Shown piece by piece: positions 9,019 to 17,978 of a stretch of 64,000 nucleotides of DNA. Within the stretch, counting starts at the first letter, position 1, and each line of letters opens with the position of its first letter. The stretch covers positions 54,562-118,561 of the forward strand of contig CANMXU010000014.1 in NCBI GenBank assembly GCA_947501935.1, given 5' to 3'. Under the pieces are notes generated by a model, which saw only the letters and a list, made by a program, of their open reading frames with translations, searched no databases and was not told the DNA's origin. The position numbers and the translations under genes are program-made. The stretch comes from an uncultured Alteromonadaceae bacterium. Its GTDB lineage: Bacteria; Pseudomonadota; Gammaproteobacteria; Enterobacterales; Alteromonadaceae.

Positions 9019-10608
9019 TTAAAGTTCTGGCTCTAGTTGTGGCCGTTTGTGCTTTCTAATTTGTACTATCATGCCCATATACGGATGGTCAAAATAATGA
9101 ATTTCGCCACTGATCACACGTTTATTTTGTTGAAAGCGAATCGGTTTAATATCAAGTGGCTCAGCTGATTTCAAGGCATGAGTTGCTTGTTGGGTAAGCG
9201 TGGTATTAATAATAGAAAAGTCAGCGGTGATATATAAATAGTGGTTCAAATGCACTCTAAATAAACCGTCTAGCTGCCAAGGTTGTAAAGGCGCTATTGG
9301 CGGATTAGCCACATTTAATTGCTTATTATTAGGAAGAAAATTTAATAACTGCTCAGGGTTATCAAGTGCGGCATTTATCTCGGCAATTTTACTTTCATCA
9401 ATAGATGGCGCTTGGGCAATTATTTCACTTATTTTTTCTGTTATTTTAGTATTCAGCTGGTTTTCATCAAGTTGGCTTTCATCAAATTGATTTGCATTGA
9501 TCCGAGCTTCATCAATATTATCTCGCTGAAAAGAGCCGTCAGCAGCGGTATCTTGTTCAAAAACTTGTTGCTCTAAAAGCAAGGCTTCGTCGACGACATC
9601 TTGGTAGTCTTTTTGAGCCTGCTGGTAATGTTCGTTTAAGTGGTCACCGCCATAAACTCGATACGCCTCGGCATATTTTTTATCAACAGGGGCATGGCGC
9701 CAGCCTAAATGTAAAAGTGGTCTGAAGTTTTTACTTAATTTTAATTGCTTAACAATATCGTGCAGTTGCAGAGATTCTTTGTTGAGCAAGTAAGGTTTTT
9801 TACTGTAAAGGTTTTCCGTATTACTTATGGTGGTCGGCATGCTTTTAACCGGAAAGCCGTTGTAGTTGAAATCGCCAGCTTGTTGGCTTGTTTCACTAAA
9901 GTAACTTTCTGGTAGACGGCATAAACCTTGTTGTCTGTTTTGGGTTAAGCCTTGCTCGATTAAGTTCTGTTTAGCTAAAAATTGTATTGGTGAGAAAGTT
10001 TGTTCGGCTTCAGCAACTAATGCAATTTGCTTAAGGGTTAATGATGATACAAAAGCTTGGTCAAACCCTGTAGTTAGGTTTGAGTTTTGAGTGGTTAATG
10101 GCGCTTCAATATTATCTACAATCGCGACACTTTCAGACTCAGAAAATCTGGTGTTTTCATCAATTGTGGCGCTGTTTATTGGGCTGGTATTTTGTACTTC
10201 AAAAGTAGCTTTCGTTGTTGGTTGTTCAATATCAGCACCTAAGTGCTCAATTTGTAACTGCTCAATTTCTGCTAATGACTTTTCGATAAATAGTGGCGCA
10301 GGTTGGCTCGCCTGAATAAATAAGCTGTTAGGGTATTCTGGCGAATCACAACCGGGTAATAATTGTTTTAAAGGGCTAAGATCCGGTTGTATATAGGGCG
10401 CAAGTAAATCGATAACGCGTTTATATTTAGGCATTGGCGTTACATCTTCAGCCGCAGGGAAAGCTTCTTTTAGTATGCTTTTATCGCCTAATTGACTAAA
10501 TAAAATTACTTCTACTTCAAACCAACGTTCTTTGGCTACGGGCGCGGCTAATACCCCACTGGTAAACAGGAAGCTGGTGGTAAATATGATGAGTTTCTTA
10601 AAAGTCAT
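9019..10608 (-). CDS. csiV: CsiV family protein
   Basis: 529-residue exported protein. It has an N-terminal signal peptide (TFKKLIIFTTSFLFTSGVLA, cleavage near residue 21), then RWFEVEVILFSQLGDKSILKE, a hallmark of the CsiV family, which in Vibrio cholerae binds peptidoglycan and supports the lipoprotein activator of PBP1A. The C-terminal section (FRVHLNHYLYITADFSI ... DHPYMGMIVQIRKHKRP) matches the family end. The middle 200 residues are Gln/Asp/Glu-rich and low in complexity, making the protein long for the family. It lies near mfd, as in other Alteromonadales; a MITE-like repeat separates the two. Confidence 0.8.
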   Translation of the reverse strand: MTFKKLIIFTTSFLFTSGVLAAPVAKERWFEVEVILFSQLGDKSILKEAFPAAEDVTPMPKYKRVIDLLAPYIQPDLSPLKQLLPGCDSPEYPNSLFIQASQPAPLFIEKSLAEIEQLQIEHLGADIEQPTTKATFEVQNTSPINSATIDENTRFSESESVAIVDNIEAPLTTQNSNLTTGFDQAFVSSLTLKQIALVAEAEQTFSPIQFLAKQNLIEQGLTQNRQQGLCRLPESYFSETSQQAGDFNYNGFPVKSMPTTISNTENLYSKKPYLLNKESLQLHDIVKQLKLSKNFRPLLHLGWRHAPVDKKYAEAYRVYGGDHLNEHYQQAQKDYQDVVDEALLLEQQVFEQDTAADGSFQRDNIDEARINANQFDESQLDENQLNTKITEKISEIIAQAPSIDESKIAEINAALDNPEQLLNFLPNNKQLNVANPPIAPLQPWQLDGLFRVHLNHYLYITADFSIINTTLTQQATHALKSAEPLDIKPIRFQQNKRVISGEIHYFDHPYMGMIVQIRKHKRPQLEPEL

Positions 10609-10671
10609 TCATGGTCCAATTAATGAGTTTATTTGCTAAGACAACGCTTGGCTATATTAGCAAATTATATA

Positions 10672-10857
10672 AGGGTCTGTTGATCTTTCAGGGTTAACAT
10701 TTATACGGCATTATCGCCTGTTCATTTACGGCTGCATGGATGCAGAAGGTAGAGCGACTCAGGAGATAAAGCCGAGCAAGCTACACTTCATATGCTCTGT
10801 CTTGTCTAAATATCAAACATGTCGCTGTAAAAGTAACCTCAAAAGTTCAATAGACCC
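10672..10857. repeat. MITE-like element, copy 2 (186 bp)
   Basis: The ends AGGGTCTGTTGATCTTT and the complement of AAAAGTTCAATAGACCCT are imperfect inverted repeats flanked by TA. It shares its left end and most of its right 75 bases with the copy at 1961-2270, but lacks that copy's nested block and carries its own roughly 40-bp internal difference. It lies between mfd and csiV, so their transcript may pass through it. No ORF. Confidence 0.7.
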
Positions 10858-10892
10858 TATAGTCAGAGTGAGTTATTTGGGCTTATGTTAGC

Positions 10893-13800
10893 TTATTTAA
10901 TTTTTTTACCTAGCTCATTTAGCATATTGGTGATTAAGGTAAAGCGCGATTTAGCGTCTTCACTGGCCAGCTTGAACTTCAATTTATTTGCGCCGTCGAG
11001 TTTATATATTTTTGGTTGTTGCTGTATTAAACCAATAATAAAAACAGGATCTACATTGGTTTTATCACTAAATTCAATTGAGCCACCCGCAGGACCTGCT
11101 TCAATACGACGAATACCAATTTTTTGCGCTTTAAATCGTAGTTTAGCAATTTGTATTAAGTTTTTAGCCGCTTGAGGTAATAAACCAAAACGGTCAATTA
11201 ATTCTACTTGAATTTCATCTAAGGCATTTTTATTTTTACAGCTAGCAATACGCTTATACAAACTTAAACGTAGGCTAACATCAAAAATATAATCGTCTGG
11301 CAGCAGCGCTGGCACGCGTAAGTCAATTTCAGTTTGTGAAGACATAACTTGGTCAAGCGATGGTTGCTTACCTTCTTTTAAGGCTGCTACCGCTTGGTCG
11401 AGCATTTCCATATATAAGCTAAAACCGACTTGGCTCATTGAGCCGCTTTGCTCTTCACCTAATAATTCACCGGCGCCACGAATTTCTAAATCGTGGCTAG
11501 CAAGAGTAAAGCCTGCACCTAAATCTTCGAGCGAGGCAATCGCGTCAAGACGTTTTTTCGCGTCTTTAGTCATGCGTTTTTCATGCGGCGTTAATAAATA
11601 GGCATACGCTTGGTGATGCGAACGTCCCACACGACCACGCAGTTGATGCAGCTGGGCTAAACCTAAATGGTCGGCTCTGTCCATAATAATGGTATTGGCA
11701 GTTGGTACATCAATGCCGGTTTCAATGATGGTGGTACACACTAATACGTTATAACGTTGATGATAAAAATCCCCCATGATGCGTTCAAGTTCACGTTCAC
11801 GCATTTGGCCATGCGCAGTCACTATTTTCGCTTCAGGTAATAAGGTTTGAATATCTGCGGCGGTTTTTTCGATAGTATCAACATTGTTATGTAAGAAATA
11901 AACTTGACCACCACGAAGAATTTCTCGAAGAATTGACTCGCGAATTAAGGCGTCGTCACGCTGGCGAACAAAGGTTTTTACCGCTAAACGTTTTGCCGGA
12001 GGCGTGGCAATAATGGATAAGTCGCGCATGCCGCCCATCGCCATATTTAACGTACGCGGAATAGGGGTTGCCGTTAGGGTGAGAATGTCAACATTGGCGC
12101 GTAGCTGTTTTATTTTCTCTTTTTGTTTAACACCAAATCTGTGCTCTTCATCAACAACCAATAAGCCTAAGTCGTGGTATTTAATGCTGTTTTGCAGCAG
12201 TTTATGAGTACCTATTAAAATATCGATATGGCCTGATTCTACTTTTTTAATGATTTCGGTTTGTTCTTTGGCGCTTTTAAAGCGCGATAAAACCTCAATA
12301 TTTACTGGCCAGTTGGCAAAACGGTCGCGGAAGTTTTCATAATGCTGCTGAGCAAGTAATGTGGTTGGTACTAAAATAGCGACTTGCTTGTTGTCGTTTA
12401 CAGCAATAAATGCCGCGCGCATTGCCACTTCGGTTTTACCAAAACCGACATCACCACATACTAAACGGTCCATGGCTTTGGCGGTGATCATATCGTTGGT
12501 TACTGCGTTAATGGCAGTTTCTTGGTCGAAAGTTTCTTCAAAACCAAAACTGTCAGCAAAAGCACGCATTTCTTTTTTATCGTAGTTAAAGCCGTAGCCT
12601 TTATTGCTGGCGCGTTTAGCGTAAATATCTAATAATTCTGCGGCGACATCACGTACTTTTTCCGCGGCTTTTTGCTTAGCTTTACTCCAAGTGTCATTAC
12701 CTAATTTATGTAATGGCGCATGGTCGGCGTCGCTACCTGAATAACGGCTGATCAAATGTAGCGATGCAACCGGCACATATAATTTTGCCTCGTTGGCATA
12801 GCTAAGCATTAAAAACTCTGTGGTAATACCGCCGGTTTCTAGAGTTTGTAGTCCTAAATAACGACCAATACCATGCTCAATATGTACTACTGGTTGACCG
12901 ATAGATAATTCAGCAAGGTTTTTAAATATCGCGTCGGCATGTATGTCTTGTTGTTTTGCGCGGCGGCGAGTTTGTCTAACTCTATCACCTAATAATTCAG
13001 ACTCGGTGATCAGTGCTATGGCATTTTTTTTGGCCACGCCTTTAGCTTGAAAGACAAAACCATGATTAAGCGCATTTACCGTTATGCCTTGTTTTTCAGG
13101 GCTATTAATAAAGTCTTCTATAGTTTCAAATAGCGGCGGCTTAATATTATTGCGCAGTAATAACTCAAGTACACTTTCACGTCGGCCTTGGCTTTCGGCA
13201 ACATACAAAATTTTATCAGGTGTTTCTTTATCAGCGATAAAATTTTCAAGTAACTCAAAAGGCTGCTTTAGCTGATGACTAACGGTTAAATCGGGCAGGG
13301 TATTAACGTTATAATGAATATGACCGGCTTTACTGGTTTGCTCAGCTTCTATTTCGCTAGCTACTTCTGCTTCATTTTTAATGGTGATGCGATCAAAGGG
13401 CTTTAACGCCGTGTAAAGTTCTTCAATATTTAAAAATAGCTCTGCTGGCGGTAGCAGTGGGCGTGTAGGGTCGTAACGGCGATCTTCATAGCGGTATTCA
13501 ACATCAGTCCAGTAATGGGCGAGGGCTTTATCGATATCGCCACTAATAACCACTAAGGTTTGCTCTGATAAATAATCAAATAGGTTATTGGTTTGCTCGA
13601 AAAACAGCGGCAAGTAATATTCAATACCGGCAGGCATAATGCCGTTACTAACCTGATGATAAATTGATTCTTTGTTAATGGTGCTGGTGAATTTTTCACG
13701 ATACTGGCTACGAAATAAATTTATGCCAGCCTTATCGAGTGGAAATTCATGTGCGGGAAGTAAGTTTATCGCTTCAATTTTGTCTTTCGAACGCTGATTT

Positions 13801-14420
13801 TCAGGGTCGAATAAGCGTATCTCGTCTATTTCATCATCAAAAAAATCTAAACGAAATGGGGTATTACTACCCATGGGAAATAAATCAAGAATAGCGCCGC
13901 GCGCTGAGAACTCGCCATGCTCCATAACTTGATCTACCGCGCGGTAGCCACTAGCTTCTAATTCTTGACGTAATTGGTGTAAGTCTTTTCTATCACCATT
14001 TTTAATTACCAAGCTATTGGCTTCTAAATATTGTTTCGGCGCTAGGCGTTGCACGAGTGTAGAAATTGGCACAATGACTATGCCTTTTTCAATGCGTGAT
14101 AATTTATGTAATGTGGCTAACCGTTGAGAAATAATATCTTGGTGCGGTGAAAAAGTATCATAAGGCAAGGTTTCCCAATCAGGAAATAAACATAATGCCA
14201 GTGCATTATCAGTATTTAAGCTAATTAATTCTTGCTCTAAACGCAGCGCTGTTGGCGTGTCATGAGTAATTAATAAAATTGGCGCTTGTGCTAACTTTGC
14301 CGCCTGCATAATAGCGAGGGCGCTACTACTGCCAGGTAAGTTTGACCATATCTTTTTGTCGGCAAGTTTACCACGACGTTTAGCTACAATTGGCGATAAA
14401 ATACTAGGTGATTGACTCAT
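10893..14420 (-). CDS. mfd: Transcription-repair coupling factor
   Basis: 1175-residue ATP-dependent translocase that removes RNA polymerase stalled at DNA lesions and recruits UvrA. Length and order match Mfd: an N-terminal UvrB-homology region (PDWETLPYDTFSPH), the RNA-polymerase-interaction domain with VVHIEHGIGRYLGL, then a RecG-like helicase core with Walker A GDVGFGKTEVA near residue 658 and DEEHRFG near 758. The TRG-like motif and a C-terminal domain (LRVPALLPDDYIFDVSLRLSLYKR) follow. The gene looks intact. An unrelated MITE-like element lies 35 bases after the stop codon. Confidence 0.97.
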   Translation of the reverse strand: MSQSPSILSPIVAKRRGKLADKKIWSNLPGSSSALAIMQAAKLAQAPILLITHDTPTALRLEQELISLNTDNALALCLFPDWETLPYDTFSPHQDIISQRLATLHKLSRIEKGIVIVPISTLVQRLAPKQYLEANSLVIKNGDRKDLHQLRQELEASGYRAVDQVMEHGEFSARGAILDLFPMGSNTPFRLDFFDDEIDEIRLFDPENQRSKDKIEAINLLPAHEFPLDKAGINLFRSQYREKFTSTINKESIYHQVSNGIMPAGIEYYLPLFFEQTNNLFDYLSEQTLVVISGDIDKALAHYWTDVEYRYEDRRYDPTRPLLPPAELFLNIEELYTALKPFDRITIKNEAEVASEIEAEQTSKAGHIHYNVNTLPDLTVSHQLKQPFELLENFIADKETPDKILYVAESQGRRESVLELLLRNNIKPPLFETIEDFINSPEKQGITVNALNHGFVFQAKGVAKKNAIALITESELLGDRVRQTRRRAKQQDIHADAIFKNLAELSIGQPVVHIEHGIGRYLGLQTLETGGITTEFLMLSYANEAKLYVPVASLHLISRYSGSDADHAPLHKLGNDTWSKAKQKAAEKVRDVAAELLDIYAKRASNKGYGFNYDKKEMRAFADSFGFEETFDQETAINAVTNDMITAKAMDRLVCGDVGFGKTEVAMRAAFIAVNDNKQVAILVPTTLLAQQHYENFRDRFANWPVNIEVLSRFKSAKEQTEIIKKVESGHIDILIGTHKLLQNSIKYHDLGLLVVDEEHRFGVKQKEKIKQLRANVDILTLTATPIPRTLNMAMGGMRDLSIIATPPAKRLAVKTFVRQRDDALIRESILREILRGGQVYFLHNNVDTIEKTAADIQTLLPEAKIVTAHGQMRERELERIMGDFYHQRYNVLVCTTIIETGIDVPTANTIIMDRADHLGLAQLHQLRGRVGRSHHQAYAYLLTPHEKRMTKDAKKRLDAIASLEDLGAGFTLASHDLEIRGAGELLGEEQSGSMSQVGFSLYMEMLDQAVAALKEGKQPSLDQVMSSQTEIDLRVPALLPDDYIFDVSLRLSLYKRIASCKNKNALDEIQVELIDRFGLLPQAAKNLIQIAKLRFKAQKIGIRRIEAGPAGGSIEFSDKTNVDPVFIIGLIQQQPKIYKLDGANKLKFKLASEDAKSRFTLITNMLNELGKKIK

Positions 14421-14671
14421 GTGTTCCCGGCTAAGCTATTAATGAAGAATAAAGCGCAGCACATTCTAATTAAGGCTTGGCAAAAGTGCTAGCGCTGTTG
14501 GCGAATAAATATAAATCAGTCGCTAAATTCGGCCACTATTTAGTGTTAATTACTGTGATTTTAGCTCGTCATTTTATCTTCTAAGCTATTGGGTAATTAT
14601 CTATATTGACTTGTTGGTTTTTTAGTCAGCTTCTATACTTTGTTTGGGTTAATTAGAAAGAGAATGTAATT

Positions 14672-15151
14672 ATGACTATTCCTACTCGATTACATCAGTA
14701 TTTAACACAGCACCATATTGACTATCACACCGTACAGCACTTTCACAGTAGCAGTTCAATAGGCAGTGCAATTTCAGCTAATGTGCCGTTAAATAATATT
14801 GCCAAAGCTGTATTACTTGAAGATCATCAAGGTCGCAATGTTATGGCCGTACTACCAGCGAGTAACAAAATCAGCTTGTCGGCGCTTAATGAAAAAATGC
14901 ATGCCAGTTATCGTTTGATGAAAGAACAAGAAGTTTATCAGATGTTTAACGACTGCGAACATGGCGCTATTCCACCCATAGGTGACGCCTATAATATGAA
15001 CGTAGTCTGTGAAAAACAACTTGATAGTTTAGACTTTATTTATTTAGAAGCTGGCGATCATGAAACCTTAATTCGCCTTGATAAACAAAGCTATAACCGG
15101 ATGATGTGTCAAAGTAAACACCTTAACTTCAGCCATGAAGTGTACCATTAA
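14672..15151 (+). CDS. YbaK/EbsC-type aminoacyl-tRNA deacylase
   Basis: 159-residue cytosolic protein of the YbaK/ProRS-INS family, which hydrolyses mischarged aminoacyl-tRNA. The family pattern is visible: an early Tyr/His segment (YHTVQHFHSSSSIGSAISA), the catalytic-lysine region NIAKAVLLEDHQGRNVMAVLPAS, and the GAIPPIGDAYNMNVVCE loop, equivalent to the G-x-x-x-P motif. Which tRNA it edits cannot be read here. AAAGAGA precedes the ATG at a good distance. It is divergent from mfd and is followed by a large hairpin terminator. Confidence 0.85.
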   Translation: MTIPTRLHQYLTQHHIDYHTVQHFHSSSSIGSAISANVPLNNIAKAVLLEDHQGRNVMAVLPASNKISLSALNEKMHASYRLMKEQEVYQMFNDCEHGAIPPIGDAYNMNVVCEKQLDSLDFIYLEAGDHETLIRLDKQSYNRMMCQSKHLNFSHEVYH

Positions 15152-15179
15152 GCTTATTTTTAAAGGTTTGTATAAATTT

Positions 15180-15251
15180 AAGTACGTTTATTTATAGCGC
15201 TTTATTAAGCGAACTAATTGAACTAACTCAATGAATAAGCGTACTTTTTTA
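15180..15251 (+). terminator. Large hairpin terminator after the YbaK-type gene
   Basis: AGTACGTTTATT (15181-15192) pairs with AATAAGCGTACT (15234-15245) over 12 bp with one G:U. The loop holds a smaller CGCTT/AAGCG hairpin, and a T run follows to 15250. Confidence 0.65.
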
Positions 15252-15375
15252 TTTGTTTTAACTAGCGAAGATAATTGTTACTCACAAGCACTAACTTATC
15301 TGTTAAAATGCGCACCATTATTGATACCAGCAAAATTGGTATGATCACCACAACTTTTGTAAATAGGAAAACCTT

Positions 15376-16056
15376 TTGACCAATAACGATGTTTTACGCC
15401 GCTTGCGATATACCTTTAATTTTAACGATAAAAAAATGATCGCCTTGTTTGCCTTGGCTGACTATGAGGTAACAAGAGAGCAAATCAGTAATTGGTTAAA
15501 AAGAGAAGGTGATATTGACGCAGTAAATTTGCCTGATACCCAACTGGCTATTTTTTTAAATGGTTTGATTAACGAAAAACGTGGTAAAAAAGACGGCCCA
15601 CAACACGCGCCTGAAAAACGCATCACTAATAACATTGTCTTAACTAAGTTAAAAATTGCTTTTAACTTAAAAGCGGAAGATATTCTTGGCGTACTTGAAC
15701 TTGCTGACTTTCGCATCGGTAAAGCTGAGCTAAGTGCTTTTTTTAGAAAGCCAGATCATAAACATTTCCGCCAATGTAAAGACCAAGTGCTACGTAACTT
15801 TTTGCAAGGTTTGGAAAAAAAGTTTTATGTTAAGCGTCCTGACAAATTTGTGCCAAGCCGCGACAAAGTAGCAGACAGCGTTGAAGAAGAAGTTATTGAA
15901 AACAAGTCAACTAATTACAAAAGCGCTAAACCAAAAGCCAGTGCTATTTATGTAAACCCAAAAGCCAAGCCTGCTGCGAAAAGCAGTGATAAAGCTAAAC
16001 TTAAACTGGGTAGAAAAGTATTGAAGTTGAAACCAGAAGATATTTATAAGCAGTAA
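15376..16056 (+). CDS. yehS: DUF1456 family protein (YehS-like)
   Basis: 226-residue cytosolic protein with two tandem DUF1456 repeats of about 65 residues. Each begins NDVLRRLRYTFNFND or NIVLTKLKIAFNLKA, continues with a hydrophobic helix plus AD(Y/F), and ends in an FLNGLI- or FLQGLE-type helix. The C-terminal 60 residues are Lys-rich and probably disordered, with a possible nucleic-acid contact (inference). The start is TTG at 15376 with AGGAAA 6 bases upstream; no ATG lies near. Function is unknown. Confidence 0.85.
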   Translation: MTNNDVLRRLRYTFNFNDKKMIALFALADYEVTREQISNWLKREGDIDAVNLPDTQLAIFLNGLINEKRGKKDGPQHAPEKRITNNIVLTKLKIAFNLKAEDILGVLELADFRIGKAELSAFFRKPDHKHFRQCKDQVLRNFLQGLEKKFYVKRPDKFVPSRDKVADSVEEEVIENKSTNYKSAKPKASAIYVNPKAKPAAKSSDKAKLKLGRKVLKLKPEDIYKQ

Positions 16057-16124
16057 TGGCCGAGCTTATAGCTTTAAGTGATAAGCCACAGACTTAAGAT
16101 CTTCAGCAAAATACAGAATGATTT

Positions 16125-16154
16125 AATGGAGCCAAATGGCTCCATTTTCTTTTA
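16125..16154 (+). terminator. Intrinsic terminator after yehS
   Basis: AATGGAGCC and GGCTCCATT form a perfect 9-bp stem with a 4-base loop, followed by TTCTTTT. Confidence 0.8.
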
Positions 16155-16217
16155 ACAAATAGCTTTTAATAAATAGCTTTAACAAACTGCTTTATCTAGC
16201 TGCTCTACCTTCGTACT

Positions 16218-16733
16218 CTACATTTCTGTAGATAAGCTATAAATATGATCAGCGTAGCGCTTGCCAGCTATTTCGTAAGCATTTGGCACTGTTTTAGTGA
16301 GTTCAAAGCCGCACTTTGTTAAAACTCGCTCTGAGCCAACATTTCCAGCGGTAACTATAGCTTTAAACTCAGTAATATTATGTTCAGCTATGGCCCACTC
16401 AATTACTGCACATAAAGATTCTGTCGCATAACCTTGCCGATAAAATTCGGGCAATAATAAATAACCGACTTCAGCAATGCCGTTGATAAGTTTAAATCCG
16501 GTAACACCGACTAACAAGGCTGATTTTTTCTCAGTGATCACTAAACACAGACTCTCTTTAGATGAAGGGGACCAAGGCGTTAATCGGCTAACAAACTTAC
16601 TGCGAATTTCTTCAGTTGGAGCTTGATCAAAACAGAACTTAATTACCTCAGAGTCTTGATGTAAGCGTTCGAACAACGGCCATTGATGCTCGGTAATTTG
16701 GGTCATAGTTAACTGTAAACTTAATATTTTCAT
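16218..16733 (-). CDS. GNAT family N-acetyltransferase (RimJ/RimL-like)
   Basis: GNAT-fold acetyltransferase using acetyl-CoA. The layout is typical of the RimJ/RimL subgroup: an N-terminal strand (LSLQLTMTQITEHQWPLFERLHQD), a central VGVTGFKLINGIAEVGYLLLPEFYRQGYATESL segment with the acetyl-CoA loop (RQGYAT), and a late NVGSERVLTKCGFEL motif. I chose the ATG at 16733 because family alignment begins there; an in-frame ATG at 16772 would add 13 residues, and neither has a good ribosome site. The substrate is unknown. It is divergent from the following membrane-protein gene. Confidence 0.82.
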   Translation of the reverse strand: MKILSLQLTMTQITEHQWPLFERLHQDSEVIKFCFDQAPTEEIRSKFVSRLTPWSPSSKESLCLVITEKKSALLVGVTGFKLINGIAEVGYLLLPEFYRQGYATESLCAVIEWAIAEHNITEFKAIVTAGNVGSERVLTKCGFELTKTVPNAYEIAGKRYADHIYSLSTEM

Positions 16734-16957
16734 TTTATCTGCTTTATAAGTTAGCTTGGTATTATCAGCCATTGAACATGGAGTTATTTTAGCTGTTATG
16801 TTTATGGCGACTAAGGCACTTGCATAAAATTCTCGCCATTATCTTAAACTACCACCAGAACCTTGATACAAAACAGCACTTTATTTTTTTTACAGCATAT
16901 AATCATGCTATATAGCTTTGTAGTATTTAATTATTAGTGATGAATAAAGGAGTCGTA

Positions 16958-17386
16958 ATGCAAACAAAAACAGTTCCCCCGTGGTTTACCATAGTGGTGG
17001 TATTTGCCTTAGTTTGGAATTTAATTGGGGTGCTTGCCTTTATTGGACAAATGATGATGACACCTGAAATGGTTGCTAGCTTATCTGAAGAAGAGCAACA
17101 GCGGCATGCGCTTACGCCTTTATGGGCTAATATTGCCTTTGGTGTAGCGGTTATTAGTGGTGGGCTAGGTTGTGTAGCTTTATTAATGAAAAAGCTCTTG
17201 GCGGTAAAGTTATTTCAAATATCCTTAGTGGGCGTTTTCTCGCAAATGTTTCATGCATTTTTTATCAGTAATACACTGGAAGTATTTGGCCCCGCAAGCG
17301 CAGTTATGCCGGCTCTGGTAATAGTTGTCGCAGTCGCTTTATTATGGTTTGCCAATAAATGCCAAAGAGAAAATTGGCTTAGTTAA
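16958..17386 (+). CDS. Small four-helix membrane protein
   Basis: 142-residue inner-membrane protein with four predicted helices (around residues 9-32, 52-73, 78-95 and 112-132) and a hydrophilic loop rich in Glu/Gln (SLSEEEQQRHALTP) after helix 1. I do not recognise a named family with confidence. The start is chosen at ATG 16958 because AAAGGAG ends 6 bases upstream; an upstream GTG/ATG pair at 16937-16942 would add 7 residues but lacks such a site. It is a single gene followed by the twin non-coding repeats. Confidence 0.7.
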   Translation: MQTKTVPPWFTIVVVFALVWNLIGVLAFIGQMMMTPEMVASLSEEEQQRHALTPLWANIAFGVAVISGGLGCVALLMKKLLAVKLFQISLVGVFSQMFHAFFISNTLEVFGPASAVMPALVIVVAVALLWFANKCQRENWLS

Positions 17387-17414
17387 TTAACTGATATTAA
17401 AATTTTTTTAATAG

Positions 17415-17555
17415 GTGAATTTAATTAAGCTGTTAAGTGAATTTTTATCATTTTTATCACTGTACTTAACTAGGTACTATGGATTTGTAAATTGAACTTC
17501 CTCGAGTTTAATAACGATCCTCATTTTATAGCACCTTTTATAGGTGCTTTTTTTT
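17415..17555 (+). repeat. Duplicated non-coding unit, copy A
   Basis: This unit is repeated at 17663-17799, exactly 248 bases downstream at its left end and at the TACTAT box. The two are nearly identical from GTGAATTTTTATC through CTGTACTTAACTAGG, TACTATGGATTTGT and ATTGAACT, and both end in a GCACC/GGTGC hairpin with a long T run. Neither copy encodes a protein. Confidence 0.85.
17487..17555 (+). ncRNA. Candidate small RNA A (twin)
   Basis: Inferred transcript. A TACTAT box (17475-17480) is a plausible -10; the -35 region is T-rich and weak. Downstream, ATTGAACT and AGTTTAAT (17491-17498, 17505-17512) form an 8-bp stem with one G:U and display the loop TCCTCG. The linker GATCCTC follows, then an AGCACCT/AGGTGCT terminator stem at 17530-17548 and eight T residues. 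The expected size is about 70 nt. The C-rich loop is complementary to Shine-Dalgarno sequences, as in several trans-acting small RNAs. No expression evidence is available. Confidence 0.6.
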
Positions 17556-17662
17556 ACTTTAAATTTTATTGTTCAAAACAAACAGCGCTTTGTGGGCAGA
17601 GAAAATTACCCATATACAGCTTGACAGGAATTGTTGTCTATAAATAAATCAATGGGTTATAA

Positions 17663-17799
17663 GTGAATTAAATTAACCTATTGAGTGAATTTTTATCGTT
17701 TTTATCACTGTACTTAACTAGGTACTATGGATTTGTGAATTGAACTCTCCTCAGTTTAATAACGATCCCCTTTAAAGCACCTTTTGGTGCTTTTTTTTT
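17663..17799 (+). repeat. Duplicated non-coding unit, copy B
   Basis: Second copy of the unit at 17415-17555. It differs at scattered single bases upstream of the box, in the exposed loop and in the linker. The stem-forming positions are kept. Confidence 0.85.
17735..17799 (+). ncRNA. Candidate small RNA B (twin)
   Basis: Inferred transcript parallel to small RNA A. The TACTAT box is at 17723-17728. The same stem ATTGAACT/AGTTTAAT (17739-17746, 17753-17760) displays the loop CTCCTC, which could pair with GAGGAG. The linker is GATCCCC. The terminator stem AAAGCACC/GGTGCTTT (17774-17793) has a TTTT loop and nine T residues. Loop and linker differ from twin A while the stem is identical, a pattern that would fit paralogous regulators with different targets (inference). 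Confidence 0.6.
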
Positions 17800-17978
17800 A
17801 CCTTGAACTTTTATACCCGTATACAGTTGTTTGTTGCACCAATGAGGTGCTTTTAGTTTTTTGTAATGAAGGGTATTTTCAATAAAATCAGTGTGTTAAT
17901 TGGTTGGTACATGCTTTGCTTTATTTGGCTTATATGTACTGTGAGTAATTAACGTAATCATTATTATCGAGTTTTATT
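17800..17978 (+). other. Intergenic tail with a third GCACC/GGTGC hairpin
   Basis: GCACC-AATGA-GGTGC at 17836-17850 followed by TTTT resembles the terminators of the two upstream units, and TTGAACT occurs shortly before (about 17803). It may be a decayed third unit. The rest should hold the promoter of the LysR-family gene. Confidence 0.35.
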
